Shown here: positions 26,630 through 39,487 of the stretch, in pieces
How positions within the stretch are numbered: position 1 is the first letter of the stretch
Layout: every line of letters starts with the position of its first letter
Source: Saksenaea vasiformis B4078
Taxonomy: Eukaryota; Mucoromycota; Mucoromycetes; Mucorales; Saksenaeaceae
Direction: 5' to 3'
Assembly: GCA_000697055.1 (NCBI GenBank)
Contig: JNDT01001892.1
Location: 28,849-92,848, forward strand
Length of the DNA: 64,000 nucleotides
The notes under the pieces: model-generated
What the model saw: the letters and a program-made list of their open reading frames with translations, nothing else
What the model was told of the DNA's origin: nothing
The model's database searches: none
Made by a program: the position numbers and the translations under genes

Positions 26630-29619
26630 ATGTTGATTGCATTATGTTACCATAAAGCGATATCAAAGCTCAGTTTTTCTTTTCAGTGACGCGTGTAACC
26701 CACTCGTGCGGAATAGAGTTTCGGAGCTCCAAAAATGCATTGGAGCGCTGTCGTCTGACAACATCTTTCTCTCACTTCTACTCACGCACTGTCAATCGCA
26801 GATCAACGTCGCTTCGTAAGTTGCTCAAACGCCGAGAAAGCTCGCATTCTTCCGCTACGGACATTTTATTGCGTCTCTTCTGTCTTGTCGATGGTGATCC
26901 TTTATCGACGGCATTCGAAATTGAGATTGATTCGACAGCTACATTCAGCCGACTTAAAAACACAGTCAAGCGGCAAAAGTCTCCTGAATTCGATGACATC
27001 GATGCGAACGAACTCATACTCTGGCACGTCTCGATCTCGATCAGTGTGGAAGACGAAGATCCCGTCACGCTCAGTACCATAAATGAGAAAACGAAGCTGT
27101 CTCCGGCGACGCGGCTTTCGAGCGTGTTTCCTCAAGAACCTCCAGAGGAAACACTCCACAACCTGGTTCAGTCGCCTCTGTCTACTCTCCCAAAGATATT
27201 GCTCCCGTCAGAGCTGATCGAGCCTGAATTGCGGCGTATTATGGAAGTGGCGAGTAAAAATCATCGAATCCATAGCGTCAATATGAGAACCGCTGAAGAA
27301 TACCAAAGAAAGTCGTTAGGCTGCTTTTATAAAAGAGTTCTGCCTCACGCTGAGAAGGCAGATGGTAGATATCTACAGATGCTTGGAAATATGCTTGGAA
27401 AGCAGCCAACGTCAACCGAAGGTAAAACGTTAATTGAGCTGGTGGAGCAAGACATAGGCAAGGCAGCAGATTTCAACGTAGTGGCCATGGTTGGTCGGCC
27501 AGGCGTAGGAAAGACGGCGACGGTGATGTAGCTAGCAAAAAAGCATTTCGTTATGTACATTTTGTGTACCGACTCTAACGCTATAGTATCTCCGGGGTTC
27601 AGAGATCTGAATTTTGAACATCTTGCAAAGGTTGTAGAAAGAGAGTACGACAGTTTTCCAAGACCAAACACGTTTGAGGAAATGATGGATAATGACGACC
27701 GCATATAAAGTCCCTGGCAGCTTATCATGTCGAGGTTGACCACCTAGCACGACTTCTATTCCTACAGATCATTTTAGCAAAAAACCTCAACTCACGCCAG
27801 AGGGGTTCTTTCGTGAGCAGACGAATGGAGGGATTACAACTATTCATCTGCTAGTTGACCGTCTAAAACGTTATGCAGGTGAAACGATCCGCTCAATGCG
27901 CGTATGTGTCCAAAACTATCTGGTATGTAACCATCTGCAAGGAGGAGGGTTAGCCATTGCGTTGGATGAAGCCCACGTTGCTAAACAAAAGATCTTGAAT
28001 GACAAATTCCTCGCGCCGTCTGCAGCAGGAAAAGCAGCGGAAGAAGTATTGGACAGCAAGAACCAAATTAAAAAGCGCTTTCGTGTGGATTTCTTACGCC
28101 TTTGTGTGCAGCCCTGAGTAACATAAGCGCAACGCTCATATTCATTGGAACCTCGTTATCACTAAAGAATGTAGAACAAGTTTACTCTGCAGTTGGCAAG
28201 TCCACGAATCTTCACCTAATCACCAACTTTCCTTGCTTTAATGAACAAGACCAGAAAGACATATTGTCAAATATTATCGACATATCTGACTGTAAACTTC
28301 CAGTGGCCAAGATGCGTAAGCTTGAAGGATGGGCGCGTTTTACAACCGATATTATTGAACAACTTTTTGGTTGTGAAGCCTTTGACCCGAGTGCCAAACA
28401 GGGCATTCTGGATAATGCTATCAACTCAGTGATTCGACAGATAAAGAAAGATCTGAGCGAAAAAGCGCATAATCTTATTAGTGATGACAAAAACGGCGCG
28501 GCAACACGACTGCTTTGTCAGATGGTTCTGACCTATAAGCTTCGTAATAGTAGGGTATTACTTCGACTTGCTCCAGAAGTCGACGTTGTGGACAAGTCTT
28601 TGTGCGGCCTGCAAAGCGATGAATATGAACTTAATTATGTCATGGACGAAGAATTGGTGGTGGAGGTGGTGGAAGAGGAACTGAGAAACTCAAACGTGGA
28701 TTCAGTCTTAATGCGGCATCTGGACAAGTTGTATCAGGCTATTGAAGACGAAGGTGTAAGTTCGGCGTCGAAGGGCAACGTAATTGAACTGCTTGTTCGA
28801 CGCGCACTACAGCGGTTCAGTGGTCGCTATCTTGCAGATCTTCCTTTCCTTAAACACATCGATCTACCAAGGTGGTGCAACGGACTTAGGCTTGAAATCG
28901 ACGAAATTAAACCGGCGAACGCGTTTGGATACAGTGCTAGTGGTATCAGGGCTGATCTCGAGTTCCTCAAGTTTCCTCCTCCAAACAAGATGTTAATTCC
29001 TGGTTTGGGCACAGGCCAAGATGGCGTATGGTTCTTCAATAGGCATTATGCTGGTTCTCTCGCGATCAAGTTATATTGCAGACCTGCACCGCTCTATAAA
29101 CACAAGCAGAATGAAACATCTAGCGACATCCGATGTAGTTTTCTTCAAACCAAGGGTGTCAGCCAGAGTACGCTATTGCAAAAGATCCGGGAGGAATTTG
29201 TAGCACTGGGAATTCCTAGCAGGATTAAAGGCATACTTAGGATTCATGTTGAGTTTCCTGGCGTTGAGAGAACGCGACCTGTTACCCACGTCAGACAAGA
29301 CCCAAATACCGGCATCGAGGATGTGATGGTTTACATTGACTCCTTAAATATGGATGCTTTCTTTGACGAAGATATTAGCGAGCATGCCGACGACATCCGT
29401 AGTTTGAAGCATGTAATTCGTTTTCTGAGCCCAAGTTATTTATCTAAGCAAATAAAATCGACGGTCAATTGCAAATTTTCTCAGTATGCCTTGTTAATTG
29501 ATTGTGGGGGAGCTTTTGGGTCAGAAGAATCTCACTCGTCGCAGTGGCACAGAAGTCGCATAGCTCAAGCCCAACCTGACCTTTTTTTTTTTAATTCTGT
29601 TTTTGTTTCAAACGTCTAA
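26630..29619 (+). pseudogene. Crinkler (CRN)-type NTPase gene, broken
   Basis: The N-terminus carries the Crinkler header: LFCLVDGDP, then a ubiquitin-like stretch ending ANELILWHVSI. A P-loop follows at about 27499-27525 (GRPGVGKTA). Later blocks (ALDEAHVAKQ, ATLIFIGTSLS, ITNFPCF) match the STAND-like NTPase core of fungal and oomycete CRN proteins. A C-terminal region of about 400 residues to 29619 may hold the effector domain. The reading frame is broken by an in-frame TAG at 27529-27531, right after the P-loop, and by frame changes near 27700, 27780 and 28100. No ATG precedes the header in its own frame; a tiny first exon at 26630-26645 joined to 26687 is possible. Sequencing error could explain some breaks, but not easily all four. 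CRN proteins are known as nuclear effectors in oomycetes and occur in some fungi. Confidence 0.8.
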
Positions 29620-30109
29620 TAACCTAGAATAGAGGTCTATCAAAGTCTATTTTGATCCGTCTATCTTCTAAGCATGCTACAGCGGTCTCCACGAGATGAG
29701 ACTTTGCAAGAGGGGTGTCTGCAGGTACCCCAGGTTCGAATGGACTTCTTGGGAAGAGATAGAACGAAGCGTTTCACGCTTGCCATTGTCTGTACTTCCG
29801 CTGGATGCGGCCTAATATTACAGAAACACGGTGCGCGCTGGTTGGAAAGACGTGGTTGCAGGATGAGACATCGTAACAGTAGATATCGGCAGTAGAGGAT
29901 AATGAAAGTTGGACTGCGGGATGCTGTCTTGATGATCCCATAGACGACAGATGAACAGATTGATTTTCGCGCGGTTTCCCACATTTTATCCCTCTTTCGC
30001 AGTTACCACATGTTGAATTTTGAATAACCATTTGCATCAAATTATATTATCATATGTTCAGGTAGAAGAATTTTGCGTTGGGAAGTGATGAACTCTTGAG
30101 CAGTGAAGC

Positions 30110-30350
30110 AATTCATTCTGCTTTAACCCAAGGAATATTTAGCCCCTGGATGACCTGACCTTTGGATTAAAGTGCCACAGTGATGGCTTTCCGCTATTAC
30201 TTCGGAAGCAGTAAAAGCGTCTCGAGATAAGAACAAATTTCATCCGGAATGATCCGTATTTAAACGCACGCATGAATCATTTTTAAATTATTTGGTTCAG
30301 TTTTTCAAAAAGACATTCCCGTAAGGATGCCAATCTGTATACATAGGTTT
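30110..30350 (+). repeat. Diverged direct repeat, right copy
   Basis: This is the partner of the repeat at 26050-26320, about 500 bases after the CRN remnant. It may be a duplicated flank, a decayed paralogous gene end or part of a former mobile unit. Confidence 0.65.
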
Positions 30351-30600
30351 ACTCATGCTTTTATGTCTATATGGAAGACACCATAAATGTAAGGCGGAAA
30401 ACACTTCTGCCTTACCTTCAGCAGAAGTTGGCCTTCTGTAGCGGCGCGCATGGCACAATGACAGGCACCATTGTTACAAGTTATATATCTTTGTTCCTCT
30501 CTGTATATATAATGTAAGCAGCGTCTCAGTCTTCAAGCGAGAAAGAGAGATGACGTATAATGTGAAGGACGAAAAAAAAAAAAAGGATGAGTGGGAATTT

Positions 30601-30870
30601 TTAAGCAAAGTTTAGTTTGTTTTGTCGGAGAAGATTACTAATGCGCTCCTCATGGTATCTTATAGTCGTCCTTTCCAATCTATGCCACGACTGATGTCGT
30701 TCTGTACGTTTCAGAGTCTCGTTGGAAACCTCTTTCATGAGTAATAAGCGTGTTAAAGCTTCTGCTGTTGGACCCCAGCTATCTGAAATGAAACTGCGAA
30801 CATGAAAATGATGCTTCCAAATCCGGCAATTTCTGATTTGGGATAAATAACCATGACGCCCTCCCCACAA
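30601..30870 (-). CDS. Possible small hypothetical protein
   Basis: The minus-strand frame has a basic, helix-like C-terminal part (SDSWGPTAEALTRLL, HQSWHRLERTTIRYHEERI) that looks more protein-like than neighbouring frames. It lies head to head with the aldehyde dehydrogenase gene. The frame has no ATG at its own start. An ATG at about 30877 in another frame could begin a short exon with a hydrophobic segment. No family was recognised, and it could be a chance frame. Confidence 0.25.
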   Translation of the reverse strand: MWGGRHGYLSQIRNCRIWKHHFHVRSFISDSWGPTAEALTRLLLMKEVSNETLKRTERHQSWHRLERTTIRYHEERISNLLRQNKLNFA

Positions 30871-30946
30871 ACACCCATTTGTATCTCACGTGCTTGTAGT
30901 TTTGCTATTTAAACCCACGCTGAACTGTACATGATTCAGAAGAAAA

Positions 30947-33117
30947 ATGGCTGCTCTCAACTACGCTTCTCTGGAAACCCTCCAGGATAACGTTACCTCT
31001 GTAAGAGGTGCCTTTGTAACAGGTAATTGAACATAAAAAGAAATCATGATGGATTATGTTTAACAAACCAATTAGGGAAACCAAAGCTACTGTTCTGGAG
31101 AAAGTTTCAACTTGAAAGATTATACTATCTTGTAAGAGATAATGAAGAACGGTTCTATGAAGCGCTTGCAAAGGACATGAACAAGCCTCGAACGGAAGCG
31201 CTTACGGGAGATATTAGCCCCGTGCTTGAAGAATGTCTTTATTTTTTGACTGTGGGTCTCAACCGGCTGCAAGGCATCTACTAATACTATAAAGGACAGC
31301 ATCTTGAGCAGTTGATGAAGGATGAGAAGGTAAAACCACGATCCGTTACCAACTCTATGGACAAACTCGCTATTCGTCGTGAACCGCGCGGTGTTGTCCT
31401 TATCATTGGTAAGTTATCATGCACTATGAATCATGACAACTGAACAATTTGCAGGATCATGGAATTATCCAGTGCAGGTAAACGAAAGCTCAGTAATCAA
31501 GACGTGGTGTACTGATATCCACTTGCTTGTATACCCATAGTTGTCTTTGGTTCCTTTGGGTTAGTATATTCGTGTATGCAAAAAATGACAGTGCATGATA
31601 ACTTTGTAATTTAGCTGGTGCCATTGCCGCAGGAAATTCGGTCATCCTCAAGGTAATAAATAGACAAAGTGTGAAACAACGTCGAAACTTATCGATCATA
31701 CAAAAACAAAAAACCAAAAGCTTTCCGAAGTATCGTCGCATACCTCTGCTTTGATTACAGAGTTATTTCCGAAATATTTGGACCATGCTTGCTATCGTGT
31801 GGTTAATGGCGGAGTTCACGAGACGACCGAACTTCTCAAGCAACCATTTGATCACATTTTTTACACAGGTAATAGTGCAGTGGGCAAAATAGTCATGGAA
31901 GCAGCTGCCAAAAACCTGACACATGTCACTTTGGAGTTGGGCGGAAAATCGTAAGTAACACATGCGAAAGAGAAGGAACAGTAAATTCAGTATTCGTCAC
32001 TGTGTAGGCCAGCCATTATTGCACCGGATGCAAATATCCAAACGGTAGCCAACCGCATAGCTTTTGGAAAATTTTATAATGCTGGTCAAGTAAGTATCCT
32101 CTCGTCCATAAAAAAAAGGGGTTGATGGCGGGCGAGGGAGAATGGTGCTAAATAGGTCTCGTACCTTGTAGATCTGCATTGCAGTTGATTACGTGCTTGT
32201 TCCGCAAAGTCGCCTGGACAGTTTTGTCAACGCGTTCCGTAAAACGCTGGACGAGTGGTTTGGTGCGAACCCTAAAAATTCAAAGGATTATGGGCGCCTC
32301 GTATCGGACCGCCATTTTGATCGTCTCGCTTCCTTGCTGCATAATCGACAGTCGGGCGTCATTTCCGTAGGTGGGGACATGGACCGAGATGAACGCTACA
32401 TTGCACCAACACTTGTGACGGACGTCAAATTTGACGACACTATGTTGATGGGCGAGGAGATCTTTGGACCTATCCTGCCTGTTATCACTTACAATGACAT
32501 CGAGGAGGCTATCGGCTTAATACATAGACAGTAAGTTCCGGGTGGGGTAAAGGAGGAATTCGGAGAATTCATCCGTTTCTTTCTTTCGGAATTTCCGTCA
32601 TCTTGTAGCCCAGCTCCACTTGCGTTGTACGTTTTCACCAAGAAAAAGCATATAATGAACAGAGGTGACTTGACCACAAGACAAATATGGGACTAACATT
32701 GTTAAAAAGTGATTGAATTGACACAATCTGGAGGTGTATGTGTCAATGATTGCTTGATGCATCAAGCAGGTAATTTAAGGTTTTCCATCAGATAAGATTT
32801 TAATCTCCATCGGATGCACAGAATACGGATTGCCATTTGGTGGCGTCGGTAACTCGGGTATGGGCAATTATCATGGCAAGAAATCATTCCATACGTTTAC
32901 ACACGAACGAGCTGTCATGATTAAGACCCAAGGATTGGAAAGTTTGATGAAAATCCGTTATCCACCTTATACTTCTCTACGCCACAAACTTCTCCGCTTT
33001 ATCATTGTCACACATCCGCTTATTGTTTGGGCCAAGCTTTATCGTCGCGAAATCAAATGGAGCATTATCGCGTTCATCATTTTGGTTAGTGCATTCTTAA
33101 GAAGACAGTTAAAATAA
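30947..33117 (+). CDS. Fatty aldehyde dehydrogenase (class 3 ALDH)
   Basis: It oxidises medium- and long-chain aldehydes to fatty acids with NAD(P)+, as yeast Hfd1 and human ALDH3A2 do. Twelve exons join in frame to about 507 residues; the intron at 31252-31299 carries a textbook CTACTAAT branch site. Visible motifs are [25 protein letters not shown] (cofactor site), LELGGKSPAI with the general-base Glu, the catalytic Cys in [19 protein letters not shown] and [11 protein letters not shown]. The C-terminus ends in a hydrophobic segment ([14 protein letters not shown]) followed by basic residues. This is the tail anchor that places this subclass in ER or outer mitochondrial membranes. No damage was seen. 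Confidence 0.95.
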
Positions 33118-33844
33118 AATAAAGTCTTGGACGTTCCAAGAGCACCATGTCTACATATGCATGCCATCATGTTCACTTGTTTCTTTATTATATCACATTG
33201 AACATTCAGTTTTTGTAAGAGAAGGTTATGGATAAGCACACTATGTCTCAGCCTATGGTCTACAGTGTTGACTAAGAATCGCGGAATTCCCGGGTATTCA
33301 ACAGACCTGGCTATATATGGACCTAGTCGAATTAACCATCCACCGACCCGCGTTAGCGTGTCATGAGAATTGAAACTATCAAGTCCACGCCAGTACCTTT
33401 TGCCGGTATCGGATTTGCTATTCTGATCACGTCAGCAAGAGATCGAACTAGACTATGTTGTCTCCGTTAATGGCTTAGGCATGAGATCTCCCGGTTTTTC
33501 ATGAAAATTTTTACAATCGAGGAAGGGGTTCTCTCCAATGGAGAGCTTGCCATCATCAAAGCTTAGACCATTTGTTTTAACTGATGAATTGGGAAATAAG
33601 GTTTAGCAAATGAGATCAGAGGCATTCATTTGATCGATTAAGTTCTTCTGGATAAACTCCACCACCTTATTTTGTGTTACCTGTCCTGGTTAGAGTGGAT
33701 GTTCCTGAATCTTTTTTATATTCGTGACTTTCTGTTTCAGTTTCTCACGCTGTCATTGGGTGATCGGCACGACTGTATGAAAGATTTAAAAAGGCCCCCA
33801 GGTTCCTTGAAGTTTTTTTTCCCGCTTAAAAAATTTTGTTTACG
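33118..33844. other. Intergenic stretch
   Basis: No gene is supported. It contains the ALDH 3' UTR and the upstream region of the arginase gene, which runs in the same direction. A short T-rich tract lies just before the arginase ATG. Confidence 0.5.
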
Positions 33845-34885
33845 ATGCCTGAAGAGTTCAAGCTTTTGCGTTCAAGAACAGTCTCTATCGTTGGAGTGCC
33901 ATTCAATGGAGGTCAACCCCGTGAAGGTGTCGAGGCAGGTCCTTCGAAACTGATCGAATTTGGGTTGGCAAACCAACTCGAAGAGATGGGGTGGCAAGTA
34001 GAATATAAAGATAACGAAGAAGAACTTGCTCGCTTGAAGCCTGCTTCCGATCCTGTCGTGGAAAATTTGAAGAATCCAAAGTACGTTTCGGCTGTCACGG
34101 AAACTATCGCCAAGCAGATCTCTGAGCGAGCCAAAGAACAAAAGTTCGTCTTGACTTTGGGTGGTGACCATTCTGTGGCCCTGGCTACTGTCTCTGGCGT
34201 CTTTTCTGCATACCCTGATGCGTGTTTAATCTGGGTGGACGCGCACGCTGTAAGTTAGCTCGCGTTATTAGTACATTCACCAAACTGAATCGGTTCATTC
34301 TAGGATATCAATACACCCGCTACGACGGATTCGGGCAACATTCATGGATGTCCTTTGAGTTTCCTTACCGGAATTGCCAAGCATCCTGATTTTGAATGGG
34401 TCAAGCCTTGCCTACCAACGAACCGTCTTGTATATATTGGGTTACGTGATGTAGATGATGGCGAGAAGAAAATTCTCAAGGATTTGGGCATCAAGGCTTT
34501 CTCGATGCACCATGTAGATAAATTCGGTATCGGTACCGTTTTGGAAATGGCTTTGGATCATGTAAATCCCAATCGTGATTTGCCTATCCACCTTTCCTTC
34601 GATGTTGATGGTTTGGACCCTTCGGTCGCCCCGAGCACTGTAAGCATGCTTTGGTAGTAGATGCACCAACTCTAACATAACATGTCTCAGGGAACTCCCG
34701 TTCGTGGTGGCTTGTCTTTCCGTGAAGGTCATTACATTTGTGAAGCTTTGGCTGAGACAGGCCTCTTGGTGGCTGCCGATGTGATGGAGGTCAATCCTGC
34801 CTTACTCGACGAAGAGTCCGTGTTCCGAACCGTTGAAATCGGCTGCTCTGTGGCTCGCTGCTGTCTCGGAGAGAGGTTATTGTAA
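33845..34885 (+). CDS. Arginase
   Basis: It hydrolyses L-arginine to ornithine and urea, the first step of arginine use as a nitrogen source. Three exons (33845-34249, 34304-34639, 34691-34885) give about 311 residues, the normal length for the family. All manganese-binding motifs are present: GGDHSVA, WVDAHADINTP (split by the first intron after DAHA) and [10 protein letters not shown]. Substrate-loop residues lie in TTDSGNIHG, and the C-terminal EVNP motif is also present. The first true ATG is at 33845. It is cytosolic in most fungi. Confidence 0.97.
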
Positions 34886-36639
34886 CCGATATCGCGGCTG
34901 TATATAACAATAAACACGGATTAGAGGATTTTTCCCTATAGAAAGATGAGCACCCTTTGGGATTAGGAAATGATCTTTACGCCGAGTTCACGTAGTCTCG
35001 CGTTGAGTACGGTAATGGTGGTTACGTTACTTTGGAAGAGAAGGAGGAGAGCCTACAATCGTTGTGTCTGGTACATTTTGACTAAAAGTGATCACCATTA
35101 ATGTGCTCGCATTCGTTGTCCGGAAAGCGCGCTTTAACGAGCACAAATCTTCAGTGTCCATACCGACCCTCTGAGTACCGTGGATGGTAGATCACCGGAA
35201 AGACATGGCACGTATACCTGCTGTACGATTACCTCGCTAATAATGGATTTAACGGAATTAATTCCGGCAAGCATGTATCGACAGCAGATTTATGACCATC
35301 ATCAATTGATAGATATTTTTGCTGGCTGATCGTCCGGAGCGACATCAACATGACTGCGTATCTGAAGGCGCATTGTAAAAGATTTATCAAGATGGATAAC
35401 GTGGAGCAACGAATATCTATCAGGCTACCCCGTGCTGTGAGTAGAATCTGCAGAGCTGTCTCCCAACAGTTGCTGTTCATGTCGTCTAACCTTTATACAC
35501 TTTCTCTCGTCCACGTATCGCTGTGCATCGTCTATTTTACCAGCATGTAAGAAATAACCGTTCTCAAAGGAAGAAGTGTCACAACGACAATACGAACTCT
35601 GCCGGAATGCGCAGAAGACATTAGCAGTAGATGATGATGTAGAGCAGATTCTGCCTGGAACACGAAATTTCACACGAGAGTCATGATGATGGATTGCTCG
35701 CTATATGCATATCTCGGAGCAACTGACATAATCTAAATCCAATATCATTATCAATACCCACAAAGCCTTTATATCCTCGTCTCTCTGCATTGATGGCGCA
35801 AAGAAAATCGACTGGAAGGAACATTGTGTTAAACACAGTAACAGTATATTTTGAAGTGCACTTGCGCAAGAAGGATTAACAAGTCCTAACGCCGATCTTT
35901 ATAGAACGGACGCCTCTGAGATTCTACAGTAGGATGCGTCACGGAGCAAATATAGTAGCAGACGGTCCAACCCTAATTACGTGGATCCGTCTAGCCCAAT
36001 GATTGAATTATCTGAATTGACTTGGATTAAGAAAAGGGAGCGGAACTATCAAAGGTCCGGTGTATATTGAGTTTCACAGATTCTCTCGTATTTCTCCTTT
36101 GATATTTCAGCGGCAGAAAATGAACTGAAGGATCACATGTTTAAAGATTCAGTTACACCCGGGGATCCGAAAAAGACATTTAAAATTTACGTTTCGCATA
36201 TCAAAAGGGCCCGTGGAGAAACCCGTTTTAGGAAATTTTATCAATATTCTTGGACTTCGTCATGAATCGGCTAACTAAGAAAGGTTCGATGGTGCATATA
36301 ATTTAGTATACACATAAAAATGAGCCGACATGTATTTTCTGAGGAAGGTTTACTCCCGTCGGCCCCAGAAGAAAAGAAAAAAAGAATGGAAAAAAATGTC
36401 CCACAAGAAAGGAAAAAAAGTAAGGAGAGAAAAAAAGCAAGAAGAAAAAAATGGTTGGGGTACAATTTGAAGGGGGAGTTAGCACGAACGTTTGCTGCCA
36501 CGCGATCACTAGCGAAGAACAATGATGAAATAAAACAGTTGCGAAAGTGACACAGACAATGTGACCGGGTACTTTTTGCAATTGTCTCTATTTTCATTCT
36601 CATCTTTCTGTCACATGTGCTATCATAATTTTTCCGCCA
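34886..36639. other. Intergenic stretch with no clear gene
   Basis: Minus-strand frames at 35229-35480, 35425-35673 and 35681-35869 and a Lys-rich plus-strand frame at 36320-36550 were inspected. None has a domain, credible start or splice partner. The A/G-rich tract near 36365-36450 produces the Lys/Arg-rich frame by composition alone. Confidence 0.45.
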
Positions 36640-38502
36640 GCGGGGTTGCATCGCGGGACAACTCATGCAAATCGCCTCTACAACCCCGCACTCGCCAACA
36701 AGGATCCGTTTAAGTTTTCAGATTTCGCGGTGAGTTATTCATTTGTCATTTGTATAAATATAGATCTTGCTTTTCCCGTTCTCTCTTTCTTTTCTTTACT
36801 TGTTCTTGTGATAGCAAAGCGCCATTTGTTTTTCAGGCAGCTCCATGTTGTTAACAGGAAGCGCGGTTGTTTGTTGTGTTGCTTGTATCGCTTCACTCGG
36901 GCAATTTCTTTTTGGATGTAAGTTGCCCAAGGCCCGAAAAAATCCCTAATATTTATGGTCTGATCAACCACTGTCATTCAGATAGCCATGCTGTTTTGTT
37001 GAATGCAGCTGCAGAAAATGGGTCACATATTCAGGACGCTGCTGGAAACGTCATTATAAGCATACTAGGGATGGGGGTTCTGTTAGCACGTTTTCCTGTC
37101 TGCTGCCTGACTGATACTATCGGACAACGGTGTTCAGTCCGATCATGTGCCGCCGCGCTTATTTTTGGAATCGCCATTCAACTTGCTCTACCTGCGGCGA
37201 CCATGGGGCACAACATAGCTCGAGTGATGTACACTATCAGCATGGGGCTGCTTTCCATTGTATTACCTATCTATATCACTGAACTCAGTTACTCCTACAA
37301 CGTATGTGGCGTCATTTCGCTATTCCACCAGCTAACCTTGCATTTGCTGTTAGAGAGGAACAATTCTCTTCTCGGAAATGATCATATACATGCTAGGTTA
37401 TACAGCATCCGACATCACTCTGGATCTTCTGAAGCAACCATGTTCCATGATTCCTGATCCATCCATAGTTCAGGGTGTACTAGTCGTCATGATTGCCTTG
37501 GTCACGTTTTTCCTTCCAGAATCCCCAAGGTTTTTGGTATTCAAGGGAAGGGACAACATGGCGGTGCAGAGCTTGGCATGCATCTATCGAAAAGACCCTC
37601 ACCATACAGACGTCCAAGAGGCATACGAAGCTTTGCGAACAATGCTGTTACTACCTCGGCAAAATCACAGAACAACAGCATGGCATGAATTTGCTACAGT
37701 TCAATGCAAGACGATCGCCGTTGGTCTGATTTCACATGCACTTGGTCATCTTTGTAGTATCAATGTTTTCTGGGTAAGTGAATTAAGTACTTCCACCCGA
37801 ACAAACAGATCTGACGGTTTGGTATAGTACTACGCTCCGACTATTTACGCATTATTCTTGAATTCCAGCTGGAAGACTGATCTCACCATGAGTATCATTG
37901 TTCTGACATGCATCGCATTCGCTTTTATTATCTCTGCATTGGTTGCTGTCCTGCTGCTTGATCAACCCAATGATTATCCTATACAAACTGCTAGATTATG
38001 TTGTGGAATTGTGTGGCTAGTGCTCATGGCAGTGCTAAAGAAGTCTGGGCTTGGCTTGTTCATCATTGTCCTAGTTATATCGCTCGTGGCGTATAATTGC
38101 ATTACCAGGATTACGTGGTTTGGAATTAATTCTCTGCGTCCGTATCCCTAAGACAGATGGCCAAGGACTTAAACCTTTTTAGATCCTCCCGATGCTTTCC
38201 GATTTGGTCAGCAGTCTAGATTTATGCCGCTCACGATCTCACCTGCTTGGTGGGTGGGGTTCGAGACCATTTCATTTCCTATAACCGTACCAACAACCAC
38301 AGTACTCTCCAGTACGATCTGGAATTCCATAGCCTTAGCTGCAGGTAATCAGTATATTTTTTGAATTAGTACGCATCTAGACATCGTTTCTTTTGTAGTC
38401 TATTTGTTTGTCATACGAAGTCATGCAGAAATCGGTGAGATGGAAAACGAGTATTATTATAAGAAATTGAAGGAGTCGAAGATGGGACGGATGCAGCATT
38501 GA
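36640..38502 (+). pseudogene. Sugar-transporter-like MFS gene, probably decayed
   Basis: Pieces of a 12-helix major facilitator of the sugar porter family can be followed in order. These are the helix 1 end SLGQFLFGYS (joined across an intron at about 36919-36980), the helix 2-5 region through PIYITELS, the loop motif FFLPESPRFLVFKGRD, SINVFWYYAPTIYAL (joined across an intron near 37774-37827), and a final helix with a charged tail ending near 38502. The frame is lost near 37330-37390 and again after 38151, where a stop interrupts the C-terminal helices. The usual GRR-type loop is replaced by a divergent sequence. A live but poorly modelled gene with unusual introns is the alternative. Confidence 0.6.
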
Positions 38503-39487
38503 GATATTTAGTAAGTTTGTGTGTACGTCCATAATTCTAACTCATATCTTGCGAAGATGTTATTTTTAATTACTTTATCATTTTCTACTTTGTATGACCC
38601 TAAGTTTCCATTCATGTAAGAGGAATATCTTCCTTTTTTTTTTTTTTTCCTTATCGCATTATGGTTTGAGTTCCTTTTTCTTTATGCCCTTATGATACTA
38701 TGTGCAATAAAGTTCTTTTTTTTTTAATTCTCTCCCTCTGTTAGATCTGGACTTACGGAAAAGCCTTGCAGAGATCTTTCTTCAGACGCATTAGTTAGAG
38801 CCCCCGCCATTCACAATTATCGGTCAGGATAGTTGAAGCACCAGCTGAACTTCTACCTGTTTAGTGGATGATGCTTGGTTCCCCGGGTGGGGGCTTCGTT
38901 AACTGACAAACCTTCCTATTCGACTGTTGTACTGCAAATCCACTAATACGTATACATTTGAGATAATACACAAAGATAAAGGCACGGTATTGCCTTGTTA
39001 GGCTTCGCTTATGTGGTTAGTTGTCCCGGTGCAACTCGTCGGGTGTCATTCACAGAAATGGTGGTACATAAAAACTTGGCGGTCTCCTCACATTTGCCAT
39101 GTTGCTTCTTCGGGTCATGGGATTTGATAACAGTCATGACACCAATATCACACTCTCGGCTCCTCAAGTACACCTCGAGCATTCCACCATGACAATTGAT
39201 TCTGGGTTACAACGACCTCTCACATCAGCGGGTTTAACGTTCTGGTTGATTATTGCCATGTTAAACGACTGTGATATGTAGATAGTAAGTAGTAGCTCAA
39301 GAATATCCTTTAATACGAACTTAATGCTTGCGTAAGACTGAGGTTCACTTCATTAACGCATTCTCAGTCTTTTTCTTTTTTAATGTCACGTGAAGCAAAT
39401 CCACTACATCTATCCGACTTGAGTTCAATGATGGGATCAGTATAATTCTTTTTAAGGAAACTTCAATTTATTTTTTGCTCCCATAGT
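38503..39487. other. Intergenic stretch
   Basis: No gene is supported. T-rich tracts near 38633-38650 and 38718-38728 lie in the probable 3' region of the transporter relic. The frames at 38995-39281 have no domain. Confidence 0.5.

Noticed and set aside
26630..29619. Explaining the CRN breaks by introns
   Set aside because: The TAG at 27529 lies directly after the P-loop with no GT-AG pair of workable size around it, and the other frame changes also lack splice sites.
36320..36550. Lys/Arg-rich 76-codon frame
   Set aside because: An A/G-rich tract gives this composition by itself; there is no context of a gene.
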